64,000 nt of DNA. It comes from Sapria himalayana (Eukaryota > Streptophyta > Magnoliopsida > Malpighiales > Rafflesiaceae). Shown in pieces: positions 10,254 through 22,601 of the stretch. Positions within the stretch are counted from its first letter, which is position 1. Each line of letters starts with the position of its first letter. The stretch spans positions 897,994 to 961,993 of the forward strand of contig JAREIK010002271.1 in assembly GCA_029783825.1 (NCBI GenBank), read 5' to 3'. The translations under genes and the position numbers were made by a program. Below the pieces are notes generated by a model. That model saw only the letters and a program-made list of their open reading frames with translations. It was not told the DNA's origin and searched no databases.

Positions 10254-12434
10254 GAAGAAGAATGAGTCGAAGAAGGAGAAGAAGATGGAAAAGAATAAAG
10301 AAAAGAATGATGAGAAAAAAAGGAGGAGAAGGAAAATTTGCAGAAGAAAGAGAAGTAGTAGAAGAAGTAGAAGATGAAGCAGAAGATGAATGAGAAGAAG
10401 AAGAACAAGAATTATAAAAATAAAGAGAAGAAGAAGTCGAAGAATAAAGAAAAGAATAAGGTGAAGAAGATGGAGAAAAAAGGAGAAAAATATGGTGAAT
10501 AAGAAGGAGAAAATAAGGAGAAAATGAAGGAGAAGAAGATGGAGAAGGAGATGGAAAAGAAAAAGGAGAAGAAAAAGAAGTAGTAGAAGAAGAAGGAGAA
10601 GGAAAAAAAGAAGAGTAAAGAGAAGAAGTTGGGGAATAATAAGGATGAGAAAAGGAAATGATGAAGTAGAAGAAGAAGGAGAAGCAAAGAAGTTAAAAAA
10701 TAAGGTGAAGATGGTGGTGAAGAAGAAAGAAAAGAAGAAGGTAAAGAAGAATGAGAAAAAGAATTATTAGAAAAAAGAGAAGAATAAGGAGAAGAAAAGG
10801 ATAATAAGAAAAAAAATAAGAAGGATAAGAAAAAGGGAAGAATAATGATAATTTGAAGGTGAATAAGAAGAAGGAGAAGAATGAGAAGAAGAAGGAGATG
10901 AAGTATAATAAGAAGGATAAGAAGAACTAGACGAAGTAGGAGATGAAAAAAATGGAGATGAATAAGAAGGAGATGAATAAGGAGAAAAAAATGGAGAAGA
11001 ATAAAAAGAAGAAGAATTAGCATAAGAAAGAGAGAAGTTAAAGAAGAAGATGGAGAATAAGAAATAGAAGAAGAATGAGAATAAGAAGGAGAATAAGAAG
11101 GAGAAGAATAGTGATAATAATAATAATAATGAAGAAGGAGAAGAAGAAGGAGAAGAAGAATGAGAAGAAGAATGAGAAGAAGTAGTTGAAAAAAAGGTGA
11201 AGAAGATGGAGCAGAATAAGGACAATAAGAATGATAAAAGAATGAGAATAAGAATGAGAAAAGAATGAGAAGAAGAAGGATAAGAATAAAAAAAAGAAGA
11301 GAAATAAAAAGAAGGTGAAAAAGAAGGAATAAAAAGAAGTATAAGAAGAAGGAAAAAAAAGGAGAAAAGAAGGAAAAGAAGGAGAAGAAAATGAGAAGAA
11401 AAGGAAAAAAAGAAGGATTAGAAAAATGAGAAAAAGAAAGATTAGAAGAAGGAAAAGAAGAATAAGAAAAAGAAGGAAATAAAAAAGGAGATGCGGAAAG
11501 AGAATAAGAAGTAGAAGAAGGAGTAGAAGAAGGATAAGAGAAGGATGAGAAGGAGGAGAAAAAAAAAGAGAAGAAGAAGGAGAAAAAGAATGAAAAGGAG
11601 ATGAAGAAGGAGAAGAAGAATGAGAAGAAGGGAAAGAAGAAGGAAAAGAAAAAGGAGAAATAAAACAAGAATAAGAAGGAGAAGAAGAATTAGAAGAAGA
11701 AGGAGAATACGAAGGTAAAGAAGTAGGAGAAGAAGATTTTAAAAAGGAGGATAAAAAGATTAAAAAATAAGGAAAAATGATTTAGAAAAATAAGAAGTAG
11801 AAGGAGTAGAAGTAAAAAGAGAAGAAAAATGAGAAAATGTTAAAAAATAAGAAGGAGAAGAATAAGGAGAAGAATAAGGAGGAGAAGAAGGAGAAGAAGA
11901 AGGAGGAGAATGAGGAGGAAAAGGAGGAGGAGAATAAGGAGAATAAGAAGGAGAATATGAAAGAGAAGAATTATGAGAAGACGAATGAAAAGGAGAAGGA
12001 CAATAAGAAAAAGAAGAAGAAGGAGAATAAGAAGGAGAAGTAAAAGAATGAGAAGAGAAGGATAATAGAAGAATGAGAACAAAAAGGAGAAGAATAAAAA
12101 GAAGAAGAATGTGATGAAGAAGGAGATGAAAAAGGAGTAGAAAATGAGAAAAAGAAGGATAAGAAGAAGAAAAAGAATAGGGGGAAAAATGAGAAGAAAA
12201 AAGAGAAGAAAAAGACATATAAAAAGAAGAAAAGAAAAAGTAAATGAATAAAAAGGAGAAGGAGAAGAATAAAAAAATTAGAAGCAGAAGAAGTAGAGAA
12301 AGAATGACAAGAAGAAGAACTCGGAAAAGAAGGAGAACAAAAAGGAGAAGAAGATGGAGAAGAAGATGGAGAAAAAGATGGAGAAATTGATGGAAAGGAA
12401 GATAGAGAAGAAGGAGGAGAAAAAGAATGAGAAG
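10254..12434 (+). repeat. Polypurine satellite block P2
   Basis: Same GAA/GGA-type purine satellite as P1, lying between the A-tail of LINE A and the 5' end of LINE B. AAGAAGGAG-type units dominate, with AAT and GAT variants. Its right end does not resemble the right end of P1, so A and B are separate insertions and not one duplicated unit. No gene. Confidence 0.95.
12420..12434 (+). repeat. Candidate left target-site duplication of LINE B
   Basis: AAAAAGAATGAGAAG here recurs exactly at 19052-19066, right after the 3' tail of LINE B. The word is made of common satellite vocabulary, so chance is not excluded. Confidence 0.55.
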
Positions 12435-12452
12435 TCAAAAATTTGAAAAAAA

Positions 12453-12565
12453 TGCCGTTTTTTTCTTTGAAAAATGCGCTCAACTTCTAGAAAGAGAAAA
12501 TTTGATTTCTAGAGAGAGAAACTATGATTTTTGAAGGAGAATAAGCAAATTTTAAGCTGAATTCG
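12453..12565 (+). promoter_or_regulatory. LINE B 5' UTR with GAGAGA motifs
   Basis: Shares CTTTGAAAAATGC(T/G)CTCAAC with A, then has two TCTAGA(A/G)AGAGAAA motifs before the ORF1 ATG. It is the equivalent of 3615-3733; the promoter role is inferred. Confidence 0.6.
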
Positions 12566-13910
12566 ATGGAAATGGATTACTCAACAAATAAGAAATCCTT
12601 TTTGGATTTTTTAAGAAGACCGTGCAAACAGTGTCTTCTTCCTCGGAGATTCACGCAAAAAATATCGAGGAACCCTCGATATTTTTTTCGGCAGACGATT
12701 TACAGAAGCTCACTGAACCTCATAAACTCACTCTCGTGGGAAAATTCACACAAGAGCGACCGCGTATTGATGATATTCGTGCTTTTTTTTGATTCTTTGA
12801 AGCTCAAAATGTTGATTAAAATTGGACTCATCAACGACAAGCATGTACTATTACAACTATATTCGGAGGAAGATTTTCATCGATTATAGCTTAAAGGCAT
12901 CTGGTATATCATGGGTTATCCCATGAGAACATTCAAATGGACACCTAACTTTTCTACAAAGGAAGAATCTTCGGCTGCTCCGGTATGGTTCTTGTTTCCC
13001 ATGCTCCCGATACACTTCTTTGATAAATATGCATTATATCACATTGCATGCACTTTGGGCTCTCCTCTTTTACTCGATGGTGCCACTGCTACACTATCCA
13101 GGCTAAGTGTAGCACGAATATGTGTGGAGGTGGATTTATAGAAACCCATTCCTTCTAGAATCTGGATTGGAGACACGAATGGAGGAGGTTTCTGGCAGCA
13201 AGTTATTCCAGAAAATCTTCCATCCTTTTGTGCATGTTGCAGGAAACTGGGACACAGTTTAGATGATTGTTTGGTGAGGAAAAGAAGGGCCGAAGATAAA
13301 CAAAGGAGAGATGATAGAATGATGGCAGTAGGGAGGAGGGGAGAGATAGTTACATATCAAAAAAAACCTCAATTTACACAAACTGCTCACTTAGAAGAAC
13401 CGAATGATGAAGTTGATAAATTAAAATTAATTGAATATAAGAAGGAGGAGACTGAAGAAGATAAGGCAGCACTTGCTATAGAGGAAACAAAAAGAAGAGA
13501 AATGCTTAAAAAAATTTCATATTTAAATAAAAGAACTAGAATTTACATGAGAAATAAAACACATAAAAATAATGGTTGGGCAGTCCCTATAGAAGATTAC
13601 TCTGATGAAGAACCTGAGATAAGAAGCTTGACTTCTCTCTACACGTATGGGGAAGAGAATGAGCAGAAAGCTCAAACATATAAAGATGATATAGGCATAG
13701 AAAAACTAAAACAGAAAATGGGGAGTAAGGAGTGGGCAATTGAAGAATTAAAAATTATGGCAATTCAAATGGGTAGGGATTGGAAAGCAGAGAGAGGAGG
13801 AGTTTTAAGCTCATTAAAAAAACCAAGGAATATGAAAAAAATACATAAATAGAACATATGAAACTAAATGCACTACTAGAGCGCAAGCAAAAAACATTAA
13901 TAATGTTTAA
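12566..13910 (+). pseudogene. LINE B ORF1, broken
   Basis: Counterpart of A ORF1. ATG at 12566 (or 12572) begins MEMDYSTNKKSF. A lost T near 12604-12613 shifts the frame through about residues 15-70, and the frame is restored by a T-run near 12783. TAG at 12887-12889 replaces a Trp and TAG at 13139-13141 replaces a Gln. The zinc knuckle CACCRKLGHSLDDC is intact at 13229-13270. The acidic EDYSDEEPEI segment and the following helix-rich tail are open from 13142 to 13852. A last 1-nt shift precedes the conserved C-terminus RAQAKNINNV*, which ends at 13910 and overlaps the ORF2 ATG at 13903. Confidence 0.88.
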
Positions 13911-16900
13911 TTACATATATTGGAATATAAGGTGAGTTGCAAATCTCCCCTCAAGAAATAGAATAAAAAAATTGGTATATATGTATAAGATTAATCTCAT
14001 AGTATTAGTTGAGCCTATGGTAGATAAAATTCAGCTAGAGAATTATAAAGAATTATTAGGTTTTGAAAAGGGGTATGCTAATAATAATGGTAAAATCTAG
14101 ATTTTATGGAAAAATCAATTAAACATAAAATTTCTAAAAGAAACTGATCAATTAATCAATTTAAGTTTTAGTCAGGATGTCAAAGAAATAATTATGATAG
14201 TTTATGCAAAAAATAAAAAAGAAGAGAGAAAAGAATTATGGGAGGAAATGCAACAAATATTTAAAGAGAAGAAGCCATGGATTATAGGAGGTGATTTCAA
14301 CACAGTGAGAAATTTTAAAGAAAAGAAGGGCGGAAGATCCCTAAATAAGATATCTATGGCTCACTTTAATGATATTATAAATAAAACCAACCTAATGGAG
14401 GCTAAATTCTTAGGCTCACCTTTTACTTGGTGCAACAACTAGAAAAATAAAGGTATAATATGGGCGAGATTAGATAGAGTTTTATTTAATTTTAAATGGA
14501 TAGAGCAAGTTGGGTCCACAGAAGTGAAACATTTAAATAGAACTTGCTTTGATCACAGCCCACTTTTAATTACCATTAAAAATATAGTTCCCACAGGAAG
14601 ATTCTTTAGCTTTTAGAATTCATGGTGTTTACATCATGACTTCTTGAATATGGTAAAGGAATCCTGGAACAAAGAAGTAGAAGGAAACCCGATTCAAATC
14701 CTGAATAATAAGCTATATAGATTAAAAGTATATTTAAATAAATGGAATAAGGAAACTTTTGGAAATATAAATAAGAATATAAAAGATGCAGAAGATTTAG
14801 TTTCAAAAAGAGAATTAGAATTTGAATTAGATCAGAATATAAACAATAGAAAAGCCTTGAGCAAAGCACAAGCGGAATTAAAATTATATTTATTAATGGA
14901 AGAAGTTTTCTGGAAACAAAATTCTAAAATTAAATGGCTTAAAGAAGGAGATAAGAATACAAAATTTTTTCAAAAAATAGCTAAACTTAAACTTCCGAAG
15001 CATAGAATTAGAGCCATAAAAGATAATGAGGAAAAGTGGATGGACAATGATACAGATATTCAGAATTATTTTGAAAATTTTTTTGAAAAACAATTAAATG
15101 GAAATAGTGAGATAATAGGAAACACATTTATACAGAACATAGAAAATAATATCTCAGCTGAAGATAATATCATGTTAACCAAATTTCCAGCAGAAGAAGA
15201 AATTAAAGCAGCTATTTTCACTATGGACAAGGATAGTGTGGCAGGCCTTGACGGATGGAATAATTGCTTCTTTCAGGTATGTTGGGAGATAAATAAAAAA
15301 GATATAGAAAATGCTATAAATAGCGTTTTTTGTGGAGCTGAAATAGGAAAGAAGTGGGGAAGATTTCACATTATTCTCATTCCTAAAATAGATAATCCAC
15401 AAATAGGGGAAGGTTTTAGACCAATTAGTCTCTATAATTCGATATATAAAATCTTAGCCAAAATATTACAAAATAGGTTAACATTAATTTTACCCAAAAT
15501 TATTTCTAAAGAACAAACAGGTTTTATGAAGAATAGAATAATAATGGAAAATATTTGTTTAGCTAAAGAAATGTGTAGAGAAATAGAAACTAAAACAAGA
15601 GGACATAATGTAATAATAAAATTAGATTTATCCAATGCATTTGATAGAGTGAAATGGGACACTCTTTGCTTTATCATGCGTAAAATGGGGTTTTCTGAAA
15701 CATGGATAGATTTGATATATAGATGTATATCTAATACATGGGTTAAGATTATTACAAATGGAAAAGTAGGAGAAGAAATAAAACCGATTAGAGGCTTAAG
15801 ACAAGGAGATCCACTCTCTCCTTTGTTATTTAATATTTATCTGGAAATTCTAATAGTAAATCTTAAAAATAAAATGAAGAATGGCATCATTGGAACATTT
15901 AGCAACCAAAAAAATACTCCTATAGTTAGTTGTCTCGCATATGCAGACGATGTAATGATCTTCACCAAAGGAGGTAGTAGATCATTACATAATCTGATGG
16001 ATTTCTTAAAATGCATAGAAAATGAAACAGGTCAAAAATTAAATAAAAGAAAATGTCAGTATATAATTTCTCATAAAGCACCAACTGCAATATCTCATAG
16101 AATTAAAAATATTACAGGTTTCTCCCAGAAAAAAGGAGAGGTTATTTACTTGGGCTGTCCGGTGTATGAAGGTAAACTCAAGATTGAATATTTAGAAGTT
16201 TTAATAAATAAATTAAAAAGAAAAATTTCGGGATGGAAGAAAGAATTCTTAAATATGGGGGGGGGGGGGAGAATAACATTAATAAAACATGTTTAGAAAG
16301 CACACTAATGCACAATATTATGGTTACTCACCCTCCAATTAAATTTAATAAAAAAATTGAAAAAGAATTTTCAAATTTTTTGTGGGGGAAAAAAAATGGC
16401 AAATATAAACTACATTGGAAAAAATGGAAAGACTTATGTTATCATGTTCAAGAGGCTGGTTTGGGATTTGTTAATCTCATCAATTTAGCTAAAGCATGGG
16501 CAAACAAAAGATGGTGGAGATTAAAATAAAATGATAGCTTATGGTCAAAATTTATGAGAGCAAAATACTGTATAAATGATGATACTAATAAAGAAAAAAG
16601 GGTAAGTAAGAGTTCTCAGGTTTGGGTTCAAATGCTTAAACAAAGAGAACTAGTGGAGAAACATTTTAAACTTACAAATAAAGGATGGAGATGGACCTTA
16701 ATGCCAGAAGGAACATTCTCACTTAATTCAGCCAAAAATGCAATAAGGAAAAAACAAGAAGAGAAAATATTATTCAAATGGATCCGGAATAATGATAATC
16801 CGCAAAAAATTAAAACTTTCACATGGAGGGTCCTATCTAATATCATTCCAATTGATATTAATTTAAAAAAGAAAGGAATTCAGATAGTTTCTAGATGTGA

Positions 16901-17820
16901 CTGTTGTGTAAATGAGATGGAAAACTCTTGATCATCTCTTCTCACAAGGTAAAATAGCAGTAGGAATATGGAAGAAACTAGGAATAGAAATGCATATAAA
17001 ATATGAACAACTTAATCTCAATTGCAGACTTCAAAAATGGTTTAAATTGAAAGCTACAAGCTCTGCACAGAATTGGATTAAAAATAATGTCCCTCAAAAA
17101 GCTATTTGGTGTATCTGGAAGGCCAGAAATAAAAGTAGATTTAAGGTCAAAGCATGTCAATAGAGGATATCTGGAAGGATATAAAAGCGGAGACAAGAAA
17201 AATTTCAGAGTCTTATCCATTAAATCTACAGGGCTCGAAGTTAGATAAAGATACTTTAAATTACTGGAACTTAAAAGAAAAACTATTTAAACAATTTAAA
17301 ATAATAGTCATAAAATGGGAAAAACCATCGAAAGAAAGCTTTGCTTTAAATACAGATGGCAGCTTTGATCGAGATATAGGAGCAGGAGGAGGAGGAGGCG
17401 TAATAAGAAACTTTGAGGATAATGTGCTCTTAGCCTTCACGAGGAAGTTTCAAGCATCATCGGCACTTCATGCTGAAATATTAGCCTTAAGAGAGGGTAT
17501 AAGAATATGTAAAAATAATGGCATTAAAAAAATAAATATTCAAATAGATTCTAAAATTGTTGTTAATTTAATTAACAAAAAGACATTAATGTGGAGATAT
17601 GAAGATGAAATAGAAGAAATTTTATATGAAATAAATTCATTAGATTTTACTATAAAACATATTTTTAGAGAGGCTAATGCCTTAGCGGATGTATTAGCCA
17701 AGGATGGAAGAATCAAAGGAGATAAGGAGTTTAATGAATTGACTCTTTCAAAAAAAATATATAGGCACAATAAAAATGGACAGTAAAGAACTCCCTTACA
17801 TTAGGAAGATAAGAGTATGA
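13903..17820 (+). pseudogene. LINE B ORF2 (endonuclease-RT-RNase H), broken
   Basis: The clearest ORF2 of subfamily A/B/F. EEP: IYWNIR*, then LVEPM near 14010, PWIIGGDFN near 14275, and DHSPLL near 14550. RT: KLDLSNAFD near 15620, LRQGDPLSP near 15796, and YADD at 15940-15951. A zf-RVT-like cluster (SRCDCC..LDHLF) is near 16895. RNase H has all four acidic positions: NTDGSF, HAEILAL, IQIDSK and NALADVLA (17350-17700). Breaks: TAGs at 14098 and 14440 and one near 14615, a lost T near 16290, TAA at 16527, and 1-nt shifts near 16920, 17140 and 17750. A G13 run at 16257-16269 adds two glycines without shifting the frame. Confidence 0.9.
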
Positions 17821-17904
17821 TTTGTTAATTTCTGCTTTTTAGTTATTTTTTTTTGGACCTGCTGTACACTAATCATATGCAGATAAGGATTGCTTTATAT
17901 AATT

Positions 17905-17930
17905 AATCACCCCGGCCCTGAGGGGTGATT
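17905..17930 (+). promoter_or_regulatory. Putative RNA hairpin after ORF2 (LINE B)
   Basis: AATCACCCC and GGGGTGATT form a perfect 9-bp stem with an 8-nt loop. The position matches the hairpins in A and F. Confidence 0.55.
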
Positions 17931-18998
17931 CCTACAGATATGTTGAAGCTATCAATGATGTACAGATTGGTAAGATTTGTGTTACTTAAAATGAGGTAGG
18001 ATTAGTTCTAATCAAAAGTCAACAACTAATTGAGTTCTCGAAGGTCAGTTAAGCTGTCATAATATATATTTATTGGGAAGGGTTAATAAGGTAAGGGATG
18101 GGGAAAACATAGGTAGGTAGCATTTTCTTTCTATGCAGGTCTTCAGCTTACAAGAAGGGGATTAAAGCAGAGCAAGGACTACATTTCTTTACTATTTCTG
18201 TTATGTTGTTGCCTTGGAGTCTGTAATGTTTTGCTGTCATGGAGTCTGTGTTATTAATGTTTCTGTTATGGTGTCTGATGTGTTAATAAGGTTGCTGTAG
18301 TTTTATTATTATGCCCCGAAAGTCTGTAATTTTTGGTCTGTTATGTCATCGGTCAACTACACTCATACAAAAGTTAAAGATGAATGAAGCAATCAAGGCT
18401 CAACAAAAAAATAAAGATGAAAGTATGCTTGTTATCGAGACGGTTTCACATACAAAGATAGCATTGACCAGGGACTACATATTGTAAGGCTGGAATCAAG
18501 CATTATGAAGCCAGAACACGGGTCAAGCAAGGAGGAAGAAGAAAATTTATATTTTAATAGCTAATTTGAAATGCATACGGGTAATGAGGGAATTGGGTAC
18601 TTTAATGATAAGGATATGATATACTTGATCCTATGCAGATTAGCCAAAGAACAGGTTTGCAACAGATCATATACGAATTTGTAAGAGATTGAAACAACAA
18701 TTATAGCAAAACAAAGAAAGGAACAAAGAGAGTGAAAGATTTTCTTAAAGAAAGCAAGGGGAGGAACGTAAAAGCATAATATTTACTTCAAAGGCTTCAA
18801 TAAGAAAGGGTAAGAGAGTCCTCAAATCATTAAAGAAAAATTCGAGGAGCTGAAATGATCAGATAAGTCATTATTGAACTACGAGGAATTAAAGCACAAA
18901 TTATATCATTAGAAATAAAACTAAGTTACATAATTTTTATTTTTTAGTAGTCGGAAATGGGTGTAAAAGGGAAAAGGGTAGATATAGCTTGTAAAAAT

Positions 18999-19051
18999 GG
19001 TATTCCTCCGCCAAAAGAGAGGGTTATAATTAATAAATAAACTTTCCAAAA
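18999..19051 (+). terminator. LINE B 3' terminus: hairpin, AATAAA, A-tail
   Basis: TCCTC..GAGGG hairpin (about 19004-19023), AATAAA at 19032-19037, then AACTTTCC and an A-run that merges with the satellite. Confidence 0.75.
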
Positions 19052-20821
19052 AAAAAGAATGAGAAGAAGAAGGAGAATAAGAAGGAGAAGGAGGAAAAGA
19101 AAAAGAAGAAAGAGAGAAAGAAGAATAAAATAAGAAGGAGAAGAAAAAGAAGGAGAACAGAAATGATAAGAAAAAGTAGAATAGGGGGGAGAAGAATCAG
19201 TTAAAGAAGAAGGAGAAGAATTAGTTAAAGAAGAAGGTGAAGAAGAAGGAGAAGAAGAATAAGAAGAAGTAAAAAATGAAGGAGAAGTAGGATGAGAAAA
19301 AGAGAATGAAGAAGAAGAAGTAAAAGATGGATAAGGAGAAGAAAGAGTAAATGAAGATGTAGAAGAATAAAAAAAGAAGGAAAAGAAGAAAGAGAAGAAT
19401 AAGTAGTAAATGAAGAAGGAGGAGGAGAAAAGGAAATGGAATAAATAAAAAAAGAAAGTTAAAAATAGGAGAAAATGAAGGTGAATAAGGAAAAGAAGAA
19501 ACAGAAAAAAATGACAAGATGAAGAACGAGGAGAAGAAAAAGAAGAAGGAGAAGAATAAAAAAAAGAAAAAAGAGTAAAGATTGAAAAGAAGAAGGAGAA
19601 AAAGAATGAGAAAAAGGAAAAAAAAGATGGTAAAGGAGATTGAGATGAAAAAGGAGAAGAAGTGGGAGAAGAAAAAGAATACCCATGAGAAGAAGATGGA
19701 GGATATGAAGAAGAAAAAGAAGAAGTATAGAAAGAAGAAGAAAAAGAAGAAGTATAGAAAGAAGAAGAAAAAGAAGAAGTATAGAAAGAAGAAGAAGAAG
19801 TAGAAGAAGAAAAAGAATAAGAAGAAGGACAAGAGAAAGTAAAAAAATAAGTAGAAGATTAAAGTGAAGAAGAATGGGAAGAAGAAGTTTAGAAATAAAA
19901 GAGAAGAAGAAGGAAAACAAGAAGAAGAAGAAGATGATGATGATGATGAAGGAGAATAATAAAGACAAAAAAAGGCAAAGAAGAATGAGAAAGTGGAGGA
20001 GGAGAAGATGGAGGAGAAGAAGTAGAATAAGAATAATAATAAAAATAAGAAGAAGGAGAAGGAGGAGAAGAAGAATAATAATAAAAATAAGAAGAAGGAG
20101 AAGGAGGAGAAGAAGAGGGAGAAGATGAATGAGAAGAATAATGAAAAGAATAAGAAGATGATAACTAAGAAGGAGAAGACAAAGGATAAAAAGAAAAAGA
20201 TGAAGAAGTAGAAAAAGAAGGAAAAGAAAAAAGAAAAGAATAAGAAGAAGAAGGATAAGAAGAATTAGAAAAAGAATAAGGAGAAGAATAAAGACAATAA
20301 GAAAGATAAGAAGGAAAATAAGTAGCATAAAAAGAAGTAGAAAAAGAAAGAGAAGAATAAGGAGAATAATAAGGTGAAAAAGAAAGAAAAGAATGAGAAA
20401 AAGAAGGAAAAAAATAAGAAAAAGAAGAAGGAGAATAAAAATGAGTAAAAAAAGGAGAAGAAGAAAGAGAAGAAAAAAGGAAAAAAATGAGGAGAATAAG
20501 GAGAATAAGAAGTTGAAGAAGAAGGATAAGAAGAAAAAGAAGAAGAAGAATAAGAAGAAGGAAGTAGAAGAAGAATGGGAAGAAGAATGAGAAGAAGAAT
20601 GGGAATAAGAATGAGAAGAAGAAGAATGGGGAGAAGAATGAGAAGAAGAAGAATGGGAAGAAGAATGAGAAGAAGAAGAAGAAAAAAAAAAGTAAGAGAA
20701 GAAGAAGAAGAAAAAGAAGTTGGAGAAGAAGGAGGAGAAAAATAAGAAAATGGAGAATGAGAATAAGAAGGAGAAGAAGAAGGAGAAGAAGAAGGAGAAG
20801 AAAAAAGAGAAGAAGAAGAAA

Positions 20822-20879
<58 letters not shown>

Positions 20880-22485
20880 GAAGAAGGAGAAGAAAAAGGA
20901 GAAAAGAAGGAGGAGAAAAGGAGGAGAAGAATAAGGAAAAGAAGAAGGAGAATAAGAAGGAGAATAAGAAGGAGATGAAGAAGGAGGGTAAGAATTTAGA
21001 AAAAGATGGAGAAAAAGAAGGAGAAAAAGATGAACTAGAAGGATAAGTTGAAGAAGAAGTATAACTGAAAAAGATGGAGAAAAAGTAGAAGAAGAAGGAA
21101 AAGAAGAAGGAGAAGAAGATGGAGAAGAAAAAGGTGAAAAAGAAGGAGAAGTAGAAGGAGGAGAAGAAGGAGAAAAAAAAGACAAAAAGAAGGAGAAGAA
21201 AAAGGAGAAGAGAAGCATAATAAGTAGGAGAAGAAGAAGGAGAAGGAGAAGGAGAAGGAGAAGAATAAGAAGGAGAAAAATAATGAGAAGAAGAAGTAGA
21301 AGAAGTTGGAGATGAAGATTGAAAAAACAAGGAGAAAAAGACAAAGAAGAAAGGAAAGATGAAGGATTAGAAGAAGGTAAATAAAAAGTAGAAGAAGAAG
21401 AGGAAAAAGAAGGAGAAGATGAAGGAGTAGAAGTAAATGTTCAAGAAGAAGGAGAAGAAAGAGGAAAATTTGATGGAAAAGAACATGTATGAAATATAGG
21501 AGATGAAGAAAAAGGAGAAGAAGAATTAGAATAAGAAAGAGAAATTGAAAGAGAAGAAGACATATAAAAAGAAGTTGAAGAAGAAAGAGAAAAAGAAGTA
21601 GAAGATGAACAATGAGTAAAAAAAGAAGGAGAATGAGATGAAAATGGAATATAAGAACGAGAAAAGAAAGAAAAGAAGAATGAGAATAAGAAGGAGAAGA
21701 AGAAGGAACAGAAGAAACAGATTAGTTGAAGAAGTAGAAAAAGAAAGAGAAGAAGAAAAAGATGATGATGAAGTAGAGAAATAAGAAGAAAAAGAAATAG
21801 AAGAATGAGAAGATGAGGGAAAGAAAAAGTAGAAGAAGAAGGATAATAAGAAGTAGAAGAAGATGATGATGATGATGATGAAGAAAAAGGAGGAGAAGAA
21901 GAAGGATAAAATAAGGATAAGGAGAATTAGAAGGAGAAGAAGGATAATTAGAAGTAGAAGAATAAGTAGAAAAAGAAGGAGAATAATAAGAAGAAGACAA
22001 TGATTAACTAGAAGGAAAAGAATAGGGAGAAGAATAAAGAGAAGAATAAGAAGAATAAGAAGGAGAAGAAGGAGAAGATGAATTAAAAGAAGAAGGAGAA
22101 AAGAAGGAGATAATGATGGAAAAGAAGACATAGAAGAATGAAAAGAAGAATGAGAAGAAGAAGGAGAAGAAGAATGAGAAGAAAAAGAAAAGAATAAAGA
22201 GAAGATTTAGAAGTAGACTAAGGAGAATAAGAAGGAAAAGATGACGAAGAAGAAGAAGAAGTAGTAGTAGTAGAATATGATGGAGAATAAGAAGGAGTAG
22301 AAGAAGGAGAAAAAGAATGAGAAAAAGAATGAGATGATGAAATAGAAAAAGAAGAATAATAAGAAGTAGAAAAAGAAGGAGAAAATGTAGGAGAAGAATA
22401 AGGACATGAAGAAGGGGAAGAAAATGGAGAAAAAGAAGGGGAAGAAAATGAGAAAAAAAGAGATGAAGAAAAAGGAGAATATAAA
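19052..22485 (+). repeat. Polypurine satellite block P3
   Basis: 3.4 kb of GAA/GGA-type satellite. Notable parts are a 30-bp unit (AAGAAGTATAGAAAGAAGAA-type) repeated three times at about 19713-19798, (GAT)n at 19933-19949 and about 21864-21880, a long (AAT)18 at 20822-20877, and AATGGGAAGAAG variants near 20580-20690. The first 15 bp (19052-19066) duplicate 12420-12434. No gene; the long - strand frames are low-complexity artefacts. Confidence 0.95.
20822..20877 (+). repeat. (AAT)18 microsatellite
   Basis: Longest perfect AAT tract in the window, flanked by GAA-type triplets in the same register. Confidence 0.95.
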
Positions 22486-22601
22486 GTTTTCATTTTGCTA
22501 TTTTTTTAAAAAAATTGCTCTCTAGTTCTAGAGAATGAGAGGATTTTATAGAGAGAGAAAGCTCCTTTTATGAGCTAAAAAGTATCTATTTTAAGCCAAA
22601 A
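22486..22601 (+). promoter_or_regulatory. LINE C 5' UTR, GA-rich
   Basis: Diverged version of the shared 5' UTR: T-rich start, GCTCTCTAGTTCTAGAGA, then TATAGAGAGAGAAAGC and TTTTAAGCC just before the ORF1 ATG at 22602. Confidence 0.5.

Larger units (their letters stand above)
12435..19051 (+). mobile_element. LINE B, full-length L1-like retrotransposon, decayed
   Basis: A 6.6-kb sister of LINE A with the same parts in the same order: GA-rich 5' UTR, ORF1, 8-nt overlap, ORF2, long 3' UTR, terminal hairpin and AATAAA. The start is set by the candidate 15-bp duplication; homology to A begins at about 12453. It carries the longest open ORF2 stretch in the window (550 codons at 14644-16296). Stops and indels remain in both ORFs. 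Confidence 0.95.
17821..19051 (+). other. LINE B 3' UTR
   Basis: No gene is seen in these 1.23 kb. It is collinear with A: hairpin at 17905-17930, pyrimidine-rich tract plus GCAGG at 18135-18139, GTCTG-rich words, GATATGAT..CTTGATCCTATGCAG near 18613, then the terminal block. Confidence 0.8.

Noticed and set aside
20720..21046. Poly-Asn (18 Asn) protein at 20720-21046
   Set aside because: It is an (AAT)18 microsatellite read in one frame; the other frame gives poly-Ile over the same bases.
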